Assembly: GCA_005502805.1 (NCBI GenBank)
Contig: SCMY01000003.1
Location: 434,001 to 498,000, forward strand
Direction: 5' to 3'
DNA: 64,000 bases
Origin: Rhizobiales bacterium 2SD
Lineage (GTDB): Bacteria; Pseudomonadota; Alphaproteobacteria; Rhizobiales; Beijerinckiaceae
Each line of letters opens with the position of its first letter. The stretch's first letter is position 1. This document shows, one piece after another, positions 1 to 8,268 of the stretch. Both the position numbers and the translations under genes were made by a program. The notes under the pieces were generated by a model. That model was given only the letters and a program-made list of their open reading frames with translations, was not told where the DNA came from and searched no databases.

Positions 1-335
1 ACGGCACCTCGACGCAGGTCGGCGACGAGATCGAACTGCGCGCCGTCGAGCGTTTGCTCGCGAACGCGCCGCAACGCCCGGCGATGTCGTCGACCAAGTC
101 GGCGACGGGACATCTGCTCGGCGCCGCCGGCGCGATCGAGGCGATCTTCTCGGTGCTGGCAATCCGCGACCAGATCGTGCCGCCGACGATCAATCTCGAC
201 AACCCGTCCGTCGAGACCGAGCTCGATCTCGTGCCGCACAAGGCCAAGAAGCGGAAGGTCGACGTTGCACTGTCGAATTCCTTCGGTTTCGGCGGTACAA
301 ACGCCTCGCTGGTGATGCGTCGCTTGGCCGACTGA
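1..335 (+). CDS. fabF: Beta-ketoacyl-ACP synthase II, C-terminal part (cut by window start)
   Basis: C-terminal 110 or so residues of a condensing enzyme that extends fatty acyl-ACP with malonyl-ACP in the cytoplasm. The reading frame is already open at base 3, where it encodes GTSTQVGDEIE, the conserved block around the first active-site histidine position. It continues through STKSATGHLLGAAGA, which holds the second catalytic histidine, and ends with NSFGFGGTNASLV, the closing motif of FabF/KASII. The start lies outside the window. FabF followed by mltG is the usual order in Hyphomicrobiales. The KAS family is certain; the FabF rather than FabB assignment rests on these motifs and on context. 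Confidence 0.95.
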   Translation, partial: GTSTQVGDEIELRAVERLLANAPQRPAMSSTKSATGHLLGAAGAIEAIFSVLAIRDQIVPPTINLDNPSVETELDLVPHKAKKRKVDVALSNSFGFGGTNASLVMRRLAD

Positions 336-488
336 GGACAAGCGCGCTTTCGCCACAATTTTCGCTAGCCTGTCGCCGCCGTCGTGCCAGTATGCGGCCG
401 GCATTGCCATTGGAGTCCGTTCCGATCAGCTTGCAGGGCAAGCGGATCGACAAAACGGTCTCTGAATTCAAAGTGAGAGACGGATTCA

Positions 489-515
489 CCGATCAGGTTG
501 AATCAACCTGATCGG
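489..515. repeat. 27-bp near-perfect palindrome between fabF and mltG
   Basis: Two 13-bp arms (489-501 and 503-515) are exact reverse complements around a single central base. The core is GATCAGGTTGA / TCAACCTGATC. It lies about 70 bp before mltG. No T-tract follows, so it is a poor intrinsic terminator. It could be an operator, or a dispersed palindromic element of the kind common between genes in Hyphomicrobiales. I noticed no second copy in the window. Confidence 0.7.
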
Positions 516-583
516 ATCCGGCTCTCGATCGGGTCGGCGCCGGCATCGCCGGTCGCGGTGTCAGGGAATCGAGCGAAAGCATC

Positions 584-1990
584 ATGAGTCAGCCGCCTCG
601 CGTCGCGCCCCGGAGTCCAAACGAGGCGTTGAAGCCTGTCGCGCCGCCGGCCCCGCCGCCGAAAGTGCGCAAGCGCCGGCGCTCGCCCTTCATTGCCCTG
701 CTCAGCGGGCTGTTCACCACGGCCCTCGTCCTGGCCGGCGCGCTCGGTGGTGGCATCGCTTATCTCGACAGCCGCAGCAAGGCGCCGGGCCCGCTTGCCA
801 CCGACCGCGTCCTGATCATCCCGAAGGAGCATGGGGTGACCGAGATCGCCGACCTGCTGCAGCGCGAAGGGCTGATCGAGCATCCCTGGGCGTTCAAGGT
901 CGCGGCCTACACGTCCGGTAAGGCAGCAAGCCTGAAGGCCGGTGAGTACCTGTTCAAGGCGCGCGCCAGTCAGAAGGACATTCTCGATGTCATCGCCGAA
1001 GGCAAGGCGGTCGAGCATTCGATCACGATCCCGGAAGGGCTGACGAGCGAGCAGATCATGGCCCGCCTGCAGCAGAACGAGCTGCTGACCGGCGATGTCA
1101 TCCAGCTGCCCCGCGAAGGCGCGATCCTGCCCGACACCTACAAGTTCCAGCGCGGCTCGACCCGGCAGGCCATCGTCGACCGGATGACGCGCGATCAGCG
1201 CCGCATCCTGAACGAGGTCTGGGCCAAGCGCCCGGCCGACCTGCCGATCAAGACGCCGCAGGAACTGGTGATCCTCGCCTCGATCGTCGAGAAGGAGACT
1301 GGTCGCGCCGATGAACGGCCGCGCGTCGCCGGCGTCTTCATCAACCGGTTGAACCGTAAGATGAAGCTGCAGTCGGACCCGACGATCGTCTACGGCCTCG
1401 TCGGCGGCAAGGGCACGCTCGGTCGCGGCATCACCCGCCCCGAGATCACCCAAGCGACGCCGTACAACACCTATGTGATCGAGGGCCTGCCGCCGGGGCC
1501 GATCGCCAATCCGGGCCGTGCAGCGCTGGAGGCGGTCGTCAACCATTCGCGGACCAAGGATCTCTATTTCGTCGCGGACGGCAGCGGCGGACACGCCTTC
1601 GCCGAGACGCTCGAACAGCACAACCGCAACGTCGCCCGCTGGCGCCAGGTTGAATCGGCTCGCCGCGAGTCCGGACGCCCCGCCGTCGACGGCGGCGTCG
1701 ATCGCGCCGAACCGCCGCCGGGGCCGGATCAGCGCACCGAGGCGCCGGCCGGCGCCCGCCCCCAGAACCAGGCGGCGACGGCATCAGATGGTGACGAGCC
1801 GGAGACCTTCCCGGTTCCAGGCAATCGCCGGGCGGCGGCGGGGCAGCCGGTGCAGGCTGGAGCCGCGACCGGCCCGGCCGGCACCAGGGCGCGCGCCTTC
1901 GACGCGTCGGAGGGAACGGCGCGGGACCCGCTCCTGAACAAGACCTTCGATCTCAACAGTCCCAAGCAGGTGCCGCAGCTCAAGCCCTGA
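584..1990 (+). CDS. mltG: Endolytic murein transglycosylase MltG
   Basis: Inner-membrane lytic transglycosylase (YceG family) that cleaves nascent glycan strands in the periplasm and so sets their length. A proline-rich cytoplasmic N-terminus and basic stretch precede one membrane segment (about residues 35-60). The YceG domain follows. The motif LASIVEKETG places the expected catalytic glutamate at about residue 236, and RVAGVFINRL and LQSDPTIVYG are also family blocks. The catalytic domain ends near residue 348. The remaining 120 residues form a Pro/Ala/Gly-rich, probably disordered tail, which makes the protein longer (468 aa) than the roughly 340 aa of the E. coli enzyme. It lies downstream of fabF on the same strand. 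Confidence 0.95.
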   Translation: MSQPPRVAPRSPNEALKPVAPPAPPPKVRKRRRSPFIALLSGLFTTALVLAGALGGGIAYLDSRSKAPGPLATDRVLIIPKEHGVTEIADLLQREGLIEHPWAFKVAAYTSGKAASLKAGEYLFKARASQKDILDVIAEGKAVEHSITIPEGLTSEQIMARLQQNELLTGDVIQLPREGAILPDTYKFQRGSTRQAIVDRMTRDQRRILNEVWAKRPADLPIKTPQELVILASIVEKETGRADERPRVAGVFINRLNRKMKLQSDPTIVYGLVGGKGTLGRGITRPEITQATPYNTYVIEGLPPGPIANPGRAALEAVVNHSRTKDLYFVADGSGGHAFAETLEQHNRNVARWRQVESARRESGRPAVDGGVDRAEPPPGPDQRTEAPAGARPQNQAATASDGDEPETFPVPGNRRAAAGQPVQAGAATGPAGTRARAFDASEGTARDPLLNKTFDLNSPKQVPQLKP

Positions 1991-2019
1991 TCGATCGTAC
2001 GGGCGATGCGGGAGGCCGA

Positions 2020-3219
2020 TCAGGTGTGCGGGCCGGCCAGTCCCACGGGGCTGCCTGCATGGGATCGGTTCCGCGCAAGGGCAAGGGTGAGCTCCATCAA
2101 AGCGCAGGCGAGGACGACCACGAGGAAGGCCTGCGTGCCCCAGTGGACGATCAGCCAGCCGCCGAGCGCCGGGAATCCGAAGATCCCGATGAAATACGAC
2201 AGCACGAACCATGTCAGAGCGCCGGTGCGATGGGCTTCCGGTGCATCGTTGACGACTTGCGTCTGGATAACGGTGTAGACCAACCCGTAGCCCAGTCCGA
2301 GGAGGACGCCGCTGATGACCTGCACCGGCGCGCCGTAGCCGATGGCGAAATAGGCCAGGACGCCGGTGGACATCGTGATGAGCAGCAGGACGGACACCCG
2401 GTTGCCATCGGCGCGGTTGATCGCGGGCGCCAGCGCAAAGCGCGCGACCACCACAACGGCCGCATAGGTGGTGAAGTACAGGCTGGCGTCGAGGCCGCTG
2501 CCACGCGCCAGTGAGCTCTGGAACGTCAGCATGCCCGTCAGGACGCAGGCGCCCAGCCCGACCATGAGGATCGGATAGATCGCTCTGGTGCCGGCCAGTG
2601 CAGCGATCGACATGACCCAGTTGCTCGCTGCTCCCGCATTGGCTGATACCTGCCGGTTTGGCCGGGGCGCCATCGTTTCGAACGCCCACAGGCACGCAGC
2701 GGCGACGAGGCAGCCAGATGCGAGCATCCGGAAGAGCGAGGCAGTCGACAGACCGAGCGTATCGACGAGAAGCAATGCGAGGGCCGGTCCTCCGCCAATG
2801 CCTGCCATCTGGAATGCGCCGAAACGCGTGAACCAGAAACCGCGATCGAGGTCGCTCACCCGCTCCGAAAGCGCCATCGGCGCCGCCAGATAGAACATTC
2901 CCCAGCCGCAGCCGACGATGAAACCGGCGACCATGATGATTCCGGACAGCGTCGATATCCCCGCGAACAGCAGGTATCCGGCGGCGACCAGCAAAGCGCC
3001 GATGGCCGCGAGACGCGCACCGCCGAAGCGGGCTCCGACCCACCCGATCAATGGTACGCCGACAAAGGTGCCGATCATCGCACCGGCGAGAGCCGTGCCC
3101 GTGTCGATCTCGCTGCCGCCGAGACTGCGGAAATGCTCCGTCAGCAGAAATGTCGCGCCATAGCCGGTCGCGGTCAGCAACGTGCCGACGAACAACAAGC
3201 TCGCACCAGGTCCGCGCAT
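2020..3219 (-). CDS. MFS transporter
   Basis: Integral membrane protein of 399 aa with about twelve hydrophobic helices. The loop between helices 2 and 3 carries GWVGARFGGARLAAIGA, the degenerate Asp/Gly/Arg 'motif A' position of the major facilitator superfamily. The substrate cannot be read from sequence. The gene is transcribed divergently from the MocR/PdxR-like regulator with only a short gap between the ORFs, so that regulator probably controls it. A strong Shine-Dalgarno GGGAGG lies 8 nt before the ATG. A vitamin B6 compound or an amino-acid-like ligand is conceivable given the regulator, but this is only inference. Confidence 0.85.
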   Translation of the reverse strand: MRGPGASLLFVGTLLTATGYGATFLLTEHFRSLGGSEIDTGTALAGAMIGTFVGVPLIGWVGARFGGARLAAIGALLVAAGYLLFAGISTLSGIIMVAGFIVGCGWGMFYLAAPMALSERVSDLDRGFWFTRFGAFQMAGIGGGPALALLLVDTLGLSTASLFRMLASGCLVAAACLWAFETMAPRPNRQVSANAGAASNWVMSIAALAGTRAIYPILMVGLGACVLTGMLTFQSSLARGSGLDASLYFTTYAAVVVVARFALAPAINRADGNRVSVLLLITMSTGVLAYFAIGYGAPVQVISGVLLGLGYGLVYTVIQTQVVNDAPEAHRTGALTWFVLSYFIGIFGFPALGGWLIVHWGTQAFLVVVLACALMELTLALARNRSHAGSPVGLAGPHT

Positions 3220-3274
3220 GATCGTCCAGCCTCCCGGTCATCGGTCCTTTTGACTTTCGAGGCGTCGCATGGCG

Positions 3275-3324
3275 AAAGTGGTTGCCGCTAGGCCCACTTT
3301 GAAGGCGGATATGACAACCACTTT
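3275..3324. promoter_or_regulatory. Three AAAGTGG cores: candidate MocR/PdxR operator
   Basis: The heptamer AAAGTGG occurs at 3275-3281 on the plus strand and twice on the minus strand (CCACTTT at 3294-3300 and 3318-3324, 24 bp apart). The outer pair forms a perfect 10-bp inverted repeat (3275-3284 and 3315-3324). The same core is the described binding motif of PdxR regulators in Corynebacterium, with consensus close to AAAGTGGW(T)CTA. The middle copy read on the minus strand, AAAGTGGGCCTA, matches that consensus at 10 of 12 positions. The sites overlap the beginning of the regulator gene and lie 56 bp or more from the divergent transporter start. Confidence 0.7.
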
Positions 3325-4747
3325 GCCGGGGCGGCTTCTCGATATCCCGATCGTCCTGGACGGGAGCATTTCCAATCAGGCGGCGCGGGTTCATGCCGCA
3401 CTTCGGATGGCGATCATCGATGGTTACTTGCGGCCTGGCCTGAAACTGCCCTCCAGCAGGGGCCTGGCTGAGCAGCTGGGAGTGCCTCGCAATGCTGTCG
3501 TCGCCGCTTACGAACAGCTCCTTGGCGACGAGTTGGCCGAGGCTCGGCAAGGCTCGGGCACCTATGTCACGGCGCATCTGCCGGCTGCGAGCATGGCCAG
3601 GACGCCAATCCAGCTCGACATCGACAGCTTTCCGAACCGCGCCTTCGCCCTTGGGCGGACCCATGTCGACAGCGGCCTCTTGCGCCAGTTCGCCACGAGC
3701 GTGCGCCGTCATATCGTCGCCGCGGGCCCTGACCATCTCGGCTATGGCGACCCGCGCGGCAGCCTGCCGCTTCGAACCGAGATCGCCCGGCATCTTGTGG
3801 CGAGCCGTGGCATTCGCTGCGATCCGAATTGCATCATGATCACCGGCGGCACGCAGCAGGGTTTGCGCTTATGCGCCGAGGCCCTGCTTGCCCCGGGTGA
3901 TTCAGTCTGGCTGGAGGAGCCAGGCTACTATGCCGCTCACGGCACCTTGCGAGCCGCCGGGATGGGCTTGATTCCGGTCCCCGTCGATGGCGAGGGCATC
4001 AGGGTCGACGAGGGCCGAAGGCTCGCGCCGATGGCACGGGCCGCCTATGTGACCCCGTCGCATCAGTTTCCGACCGGCGTCACCATGAGCATGGCGCGGC
4101 GGGTGGCGCTGCTGGACTGGGCGAATGCGTCTCGGGCCTGGATCATCGAAGACGACTACGACAGCGAGTTCCGTTATGCCGGGCCGCCCCTCACGGCTCT
4201 GGCCGGCCTGGGTGGCGAGCGGGTGATCTATAGCGGCACCTTCTCGAAGACGCTGTTTCCCTCCTTGCGCCTGGCATATCTCGTCCTGCCTCAGTCGGTG
4301 GCCGAACACGTGATCAAGGCCAGGAGCGGCGTCGATCGATTTCCACCTGCTTTCCTATCGGACGCCGTTGCCGAATTGATGTCGAATGGCGCGCTTGCCG
4401 GCCATCTTCGGCGTACGCGTCTGCGTTATCGCCAAGCCCGCGACACTGTCGCCTCCGTCCTGGAAACGGCCGGGCGCGGGCAGTTGCGCATCGTCGTGCC
4501 GCCGCAGGGCCTGCATATGGTCGCCTATCTCCCAGCAGGCCTTCCTGGCGACGCCGGTGTCCGCATCCGCGAGATGGCGGCCGTCGAAGCCAGATTGTTC
4601 TCTGAAACCAGCTTGCTGCCCGAGGGGGCGGAGGGTTTCATCCTCGGCTTCTCGGGATATGACGGGCGCGATCTGGCCGCAGCCGCCAAGAGGCTTGGCG
4701 AGGCCGTCGAGACCTACATCGGGAGGAGCGGCGTCCTTGCCCGTTGA
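3311..4747 (+). CDS. MocR/PdxR-family transcriptional regulator (GntR HTH + aminotransferase fold)
   Basis: Chimeric regulator. An N-terminal GntR winged helix (about residues 20-85; LPSSRGLAEQLGVPRNAV, QGSGTYV) is joined to a full type-I aminotransferase-like domain. The PLP-lysine region is SGTFSKTLFPSLR, and DDYDSEFRY is the conserved cofactor-binding stretch. Such proteins sense PLP or PLP-amine adducts and usually control B6 or amine metabolism or a neighbouring transporter. The frame is open from an ATG at 3269. I prefer the ATG at 3311 because the AAAGTGG operator cores cover 3275-3324, AAGGCGG precedes 3311, and the shorter protein starts just before the HTH domain as relatives do. 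It is divergent from the MFS gene and interrupts the usual mltG-yicC linkage. Confidence 0.88.
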   Translation: MTTTLPGRLLDIPIVLDGSISNQAARVHAALRMAIIDGYLRPGLKLPSSRGLAEQLGVPRNAVVAAYEQLLGDELAEARQGSGTYVTAHLPAASMARTPIQLDIDSFPNRAFALGRTHVDSGLLRQFATSVRRHIVAAGPDHLGYGDPRGSLPLRTEIARHLVASRGIRCDPNCIMITGGTQQGLRLCAEALLAPGDSVWLEEPGYYAAHGTLRAAGMGLIPVPVDGEGIRVDEGRRLAPMARAAYVTPSHQFPTGVTMSMARRVALLDWANASRAWIIEDDYDSEFRYAGPPLTALAGLGGERVIYSGTFSKTLFPSLRLAYLVLPQSVAEHVIKARSGVDRFPPAFLSDAVAELMSNGALAGHLRRTRLRYRQARDTVASVLETAGRGQLRIVVPPQGLHMVAYLPAGLPGDAGVRIREMAAVEARLFSETSLLPEGAEGFILGFSGYDGRDLAAAAKRLGEAVETYIGRSGVLAR

Positions 4748-4755
4748 TAGCAGGC

Positions 4756-4818
4756 AGAGAGGCGTACTGTGCCCAGATTTGCTGCGCCGGCAGCTTGCGA
4801 CCGGCGCAGCGCCTCTCT
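4756..4818. other. Nested inverted repeats between the MocR gene and yicC
   Basis: An inner perfect 10-bp stem (GCTGCGCCGG at 4781-4790, CCGGCGCAGC at 4801-4810, loop 10 nt) is enclosed by an 8-bp outer stem (4756-4763 with 4811-4818). The structure fills much of the 106-bp gap. It has no trailing T-run. It may end transcription of the regulator gene, or form a structured leader for yicC-gmk, whose start codon lies 36 nt downstream. Confidence 0.55.
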
Positions 4819-4853
4819 ACGGTCCCGCCGCATTCCAGCGAGGGTAAAGCGAT

Positions 4854-5735
4854 ATGGCGATCGAGAGCATGACGGGGTTCGCCCGGGTAGCCGGGACCAT
4901 CGGCATGCATGCCTGGGTCTGGGAGGTCCGCAGCGTCAATGGTCGTGGCCTCGATGTCCGCGTCCGCGTTCCCCCCGGTTTCGACAGCTTCTCCGAGGCG
5001 GCCCGGAAACAGTTCTCGGCCGCCTTCACCCGCGGCACCCTGCATGTCAGTCTCGCCATCACCAGCGAAGCTTCGGCCCCGCGGCCGCGCATCAACCAGG
5101 ACGCGCTCGCGGCCCTGATCGAGGCTGCGAGCCAGGTGAAGCTGCCAGCCGGCATAGCCCCTGCGACGCTTGACGGCCTGCTGGCGATCCGCGGCGTTGT
5201 CGAGATATCCGAAGAGAGTGGCGATGCGCTGACGGTGCTCGAAAAGCCGGTGCTCGCCGCGCTTGCGGAGACGATCGCGGCGCTGAAGCAGGCTCGGCTC
5301 GCCGAGGGGCGGGCGCTCGAAGCGATCATTTCGGGCCATCTCGATACCATCGCTCGCCTGACGGTCGAGGCGGAAAGCCATCCCGGCCGCAGCGTCGAGG
5401 CCATCCGCGCTCGCCTTGCGGGGCAGGTCACGGCGCTGCTGGAGGCCGGCAACGCTCTGGAGCCGCAGCGCCTTCACCAGGAGGCGGCGCTGCTGGCGGT
5501 CAAGGCCGATATCCGCGAGGAGATCGACCGGCTGCATGCCCATGTCGCCGCCTTGCGCGAATTGCTCGCCCAGGGTGGCCCGATCGGCCGCAAGCTCGAT
5601 TTCCTGGCGCAGGAGTTCGGCCGGGAGGCCTCGACGCTCTGCGCCAAGGCCGGCGATCCCGGCCTGTCGCGAATCGGGTTGGAGCTGCGCACGACCGTCG
5701 ATCAGCTGCGCGAGCAGGTCCAGAACGTGGAGTGA
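4854..5735 (+). CDS. yicC: YicC family endoribonuclease
   Basis: Protein of 293 aa with both family signatures: N-terminal [11 protein letters not shown] and C-terminal [20 protein letters not shown] (YicC_N and DUF1732 domains). In E. coli YicC is a cytoplasmic endoribonuclease that promotes decay of the small RNA RyhB; in other bacteria it is a stress and stationary-phase factor. Which RNA is targeted here cannot be told. The stop codon overlaps the first possible ATG of gmk (TGATG), so the two genes are translationally coupled, as is usual in Hyphomicrobiales. Confidence 0.93.
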   Translation: MAIESMTGFARVAGTIGMHAWVWEVRSVNGRGLDVRVRVPPGFDSFSEAARKQFSAAFTRGTLHVSLAITSEASAPRPRINQDALAALIEAASQVKLPAGIAPATLDGLLAIRGVVEISEESGDALTVLEKPVLAALAETIAALKQARLAEGRALEAIISGHLDTIARLTVEAESHPGRSVEAIRARLAGQVTALLEAGNALEPQRLHQEAALLAVKADIREEIDRLHAHVAALRELLAQGGPIGRKLDFLAQEFGREASTLCAKAGDPGLSRIGLELRTTVDQLREQVQNVE

Positions 5736-5740
5736 TGGCG

Positions 5741-6388
5741 ATGGCCGAACTCATCCGCCCGGCCCGTCGCGGGCTCATGCTGGTCCTCTCTTCGCCTTCG
5801 GGCGCCGGCAAGTCGACGTTGACGCGGACCTTGTCGCAGAAGGAGACCAATCTCGACCTCTCGATCTCGGTGACGACGCGCGGGCGGCGCCCGTCCGAGA
5901 TCGACGGCGTGCATTATCGCTTCATCGATCGCGAGGCTTTCGACCTGTTGCGCGATCGTGACGATCTGCTGGAGTCGGCCGAAGTCCACGGCAATGGCTA
6001 CGGCACGCCGCGCAAGCCGGTCGAGGACGCGCTGAAGGCCGGACGCGACGTCCTGTTCGACATCGACTACCAGGGCACGCAGCAGATCCTGGAGAAGGCG
6101 CGCGAGGACGTCGTCGCGATCTTCATCCTGCCACCCTCCATGGCGGAGCTGCGCTCGCGCCTGGTCCGGCGGGCAGAGGATGCGCCCGAGGTGATCGCGC
6201 GCCGCCTCGCCAATGCGCGTGACGAGATCGCGCGCTGGAACGTCTACGACTACGTCATCATCAACGATGATCTCGGCGCCGCCTATGAGGCGGTGCGCTC
6301 GATCCTGGCGGCCGAGCGGCTGAAGCGCAGCCGCGCCATCGGCATGCCTGCCTTCGTCGAGGGCCTGTTGGCCGAGCAGGTCGGCTGA
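5741..6388 (+). CDS. gmk: Guanylate kinase
   Basis: Phosphorylates GMP to GDP with ATP in the cytoplasm. The P-loop is visible as [10 protein letters not shown] near the N-terminus, and [17 protein letters not shown] and the following FIDREAF block form the GMP-binding region. About 215 aa, normal for the family. Three in-frame starts lie together (5732 GTG, 5735 ATG, 5741 ATG). I chose 5741 because GGAG at 5729-5732 is then 8 nt upstream. The stop codon directly abuts the stop codon of the convergent rsmA (TGATCA), leaving no intergenic base. Confidence 0.96.
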   Translation: MAELIRPARRGLMLVLSSPSGAGKSTLTRTLSQKETNLDLSISVTTRGRRPSEIDGVHYRFIDREAFDLLRDRDDLLESAEVHGNGYGTPRKPVEDALKAGRDVLFDIDYQGTQQILEKAREDVVAIFILPPSMAELRSRLVRRAEDAPEVIARRLANARDEIARWNVYDYVIINDDLGAAYEAVRSILAAERLKRSRAIGMPAFVEGLLAEQVG

Positions 6389-7246
6389 TCAGCCTTGCGC
6401 CGCCGACGCCAGTGCGTTGGCGAGCGCGACGAAGCCGCTGACCGGGACCTCCTCGGCCCGCATGGTCGGTGACAATCCTGCCGCCTCGATCATCGCCGCC
6501 GGCTCGGCGAGCACGGCTTTCAGGCTCTGGCGCAGCATCTTGCGGCGCTGGCCGAAGGCGGCGAGCGTGACCCGTTCCAAAAGCTTCCGGTCGCAGGGCT
6601 CTGGTTGCTGGCGCGGGACGAGCTGGACGATCGAGGAAGTGATCTTCGGTTGTGGCACGAAGGCGGTCTTCGGCACGTCGAACAGAATCTTCGTCTCGCA
6701 GCGCCAGTTGGCGAGGACGGCAAGCCGGCCATAGGCGGCGCGCTGCTCTGGCGCTGCCACGATGCGCTCTGCGACCTCGCGCTGGAACATCAGTGTCAGC
6801 GAAGCCCACCAAGGCGGCCAGGGCTCGGCGCTGAGCCAGCCGACCAGCAGCGGCGTGCCGATGTTATAGGGCAGATTGGCGACGATCCGGGCCGGGCTGC
6901 CGCCGAGCAGGCCGGACAGGTCGACGGCCAGTGCGTCGCCATCGACGACCTCGAGCTGCCCCGGGTAGTGGGCGGCGATCTCGGCCAGAGCAGGCATGCA
7001 GCGCCGGTCGCGCTCGATAGCGATCACGCGCCCGGCGCCGTTCGCCAGCAGGGCGCGGGTGAGTCCACCCGGGCCGGGGCCGATCTCGACGACGGTCTGG
7101 CCGTCGAGTGGCCCGGCGGCGCGCGCGATCCGGCCGGTCAGGTTGAGATCGAACAGGAAGTTCTGGCCGAGCGCCTTTTGCGCCATCAGCCCATGGCGCT
7201 CGACCACCTCGCGCAGCGGCGGCAGCCCGTCCTGGGCGGCGTTCAT
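6389..7246 (-). CDS. rsmA: 16S rRNA (adenine1518/1519-N6) dimethyltransferase RsmA (KsgA)
   Basis: SAM-dependent enzyme that dimethylates two adjacent adenosines in helix 45 of 16S rRNA late in 30S assembly. Near the N-terminus ALGQNFLFD is the typical KsgA start region. [16 protein letters not shown] is SAM motif I, and [11 protein letters not shown] is the catalytic NxPY-type motif IV. I chose the ATG at 7246 rather than the longer open frame because it overlaps the pdxA stop codon by ATGA (translational coupling) and matches the usual length of about 285 aa. Loss of this enzyme is the classic route to kasugamycin resistance. Confidence 0.96.
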   Translation of the reverse strand: MNAAQDGLPPLREVVERHGLMAQKALGQNFLFDLNLTGRIARAAGPLDGQTVVEIGPGPGGLTRALLANGAGRVIAIERDRRCMPALAEIAAHYPGQLEVVDGDALAVDLSGLLGGSPARIVANLPYNIGTPLLVGWLSAEPWPPWWASLTLMFQREVAERIVAAPEQRAAYGRLAVLANWRCETKILFDVPKTAFVPQPKITSSIVQLVPRQQPEPCDRKLLERVTLAAFGQRRKMLRQSLKAVLAEPAAMIEAAGLSPTMRAEEVPVSGFVALANALASAAQG

Positions 7247-8262
7247 GTCCGCTCTCCGCGTTCGACCGCGGCCATGCGGGCTGCAAGCTTCAGTGCGGCG
7301 CACAAGCTGTCGGGGCGGGCGATGCCCTTCCCTGCAATGTCGAACGCAGTGCCGTGATCCGGTGAGGTCCGGATAAAGGGCAGCCCGAGCGTGACGTTGA
7401 CGCCCTCGTCGAAGGCGATCGTCTTGATCGGGATCAACGCCTGGTCGTGATACATGCCGAGCGCCACGTCATAGCCGGAGCGGGCCCTGGCATGGAACAG
7501 GGTGTCGGCTGGATAAGGGCCGCTCGCATCGACGCCGAGGGCGCGCAACTGCTCGACCGCCGGCGCGACCACCGCCATATCCTCTTTGCCGAGCGAGCCG
7601 TTTTCGCCGGCATGCGGATTGAGGCCGCACAGCGCCAGCCGGGGGGTGGCGATGCCGAACCGGCGTTCGAGATCGGCCGCGGCGATCTGGCCGGTCTCGA
7701 CGATCAGCTCCGTCGTCAGCTGTCCAGGCACCGCCTCCAGTGGGATATGGATCGTCACGGGGATGACGGCGAGCTCTTCTGACCAGATCATCATCACCGG
7801 TCGTGGCGTTGCCTCTCGGCCACGGCCCGCCAGCTCGGCCAGGAATTCGGTATGGCCGGGATGCTGGAAGCCGGCGGCGTAGAGCACGCTTTTGGCGATC
7901 GGGTTCGTGACCAGCGCGGCGGCTCGTCCGGTCTCGACGGCTTCGACACCCCTCTCGATCGCTTCGATGACACTGGCTGCGTTCGCCGGATCGGGAGCCT
8001 CGGGCCGGGCTGGCGAGGGGTTGGCAAGTTCGATCACGGGCAGGGCTGCAGCGAAGCAGGATTCAGCTTCGTCCCAGCCGACCGCACGCATCGGTACCGA
8101 AAGCCGAAGCTTCTCAGCCAATCGGGCGAGAAGCTCGATGTTCCCCAGATAGGCGAAGGGCGGGACGTGCCGCTCCTCGCGCGCATTCCAGGCAGCCAGC
8201 GCCAGCTCCGGGCCGATCCCGGCCGGATCGCCTTGCGTCAGGGCGAGCAGGCGCTGGGACAA
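7243..8262 (-). CDS. pdxA: 4-hydroxythreonine-4-phosphate dehydrogenase
   Basis: NAD-dependent enzyme of the DXP-dependent pyridoxal phosphate pathway. It oxidises and decarboxylates 4-phosphohydroxy-L-threonine to 3-amino-2-oxopropyl phosphate for PdxJ. Family blocks are [12 protein letters not shown] at the N-terminus, [10 protein letters not shown] and [10 protein letters not shown] (metal-ligand histidines), and [11 protein letters not shown] with [13 protein letters not shown] near the C-terminus. At 339 aa it is of normal length. It lies only 6 bp after lptD and overlaps rsmA by 4 bp. In many proteobacteria surA sits between lptD and pdxA; here it is absent. Confidence 0.96.
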   Translation of the reverse strand: MSQRLLALTQGDPAGIGPELALAAWNAREERHVPPFAYLGNIELLARLAEKLRLSVPMRAVGWDEAESCFAAALPVIELANPSPARPEAPDPANAASVIEAIERGVEAVETGRAAALVTNPIAKSVLYAAGFQHPGHTEFLAELAGRGREATPRPVMMIWSEELAVIPVTIHIPLEAVPGQLTTELIVETGQIAAADLERRFGIATPRLALCGLNPHAGENGSLGKEDMAVVAPAVEQLRALGVDASGPYPADTLFHARARSGYDVALGMYHDQALIPIKTIAFDEGVNVTLGLPFIRTSPDHGTAFDIAGKGIARPDSLCAALKLAARMAAVERGERT

Positions 8263-8268
8263 GTTCGC

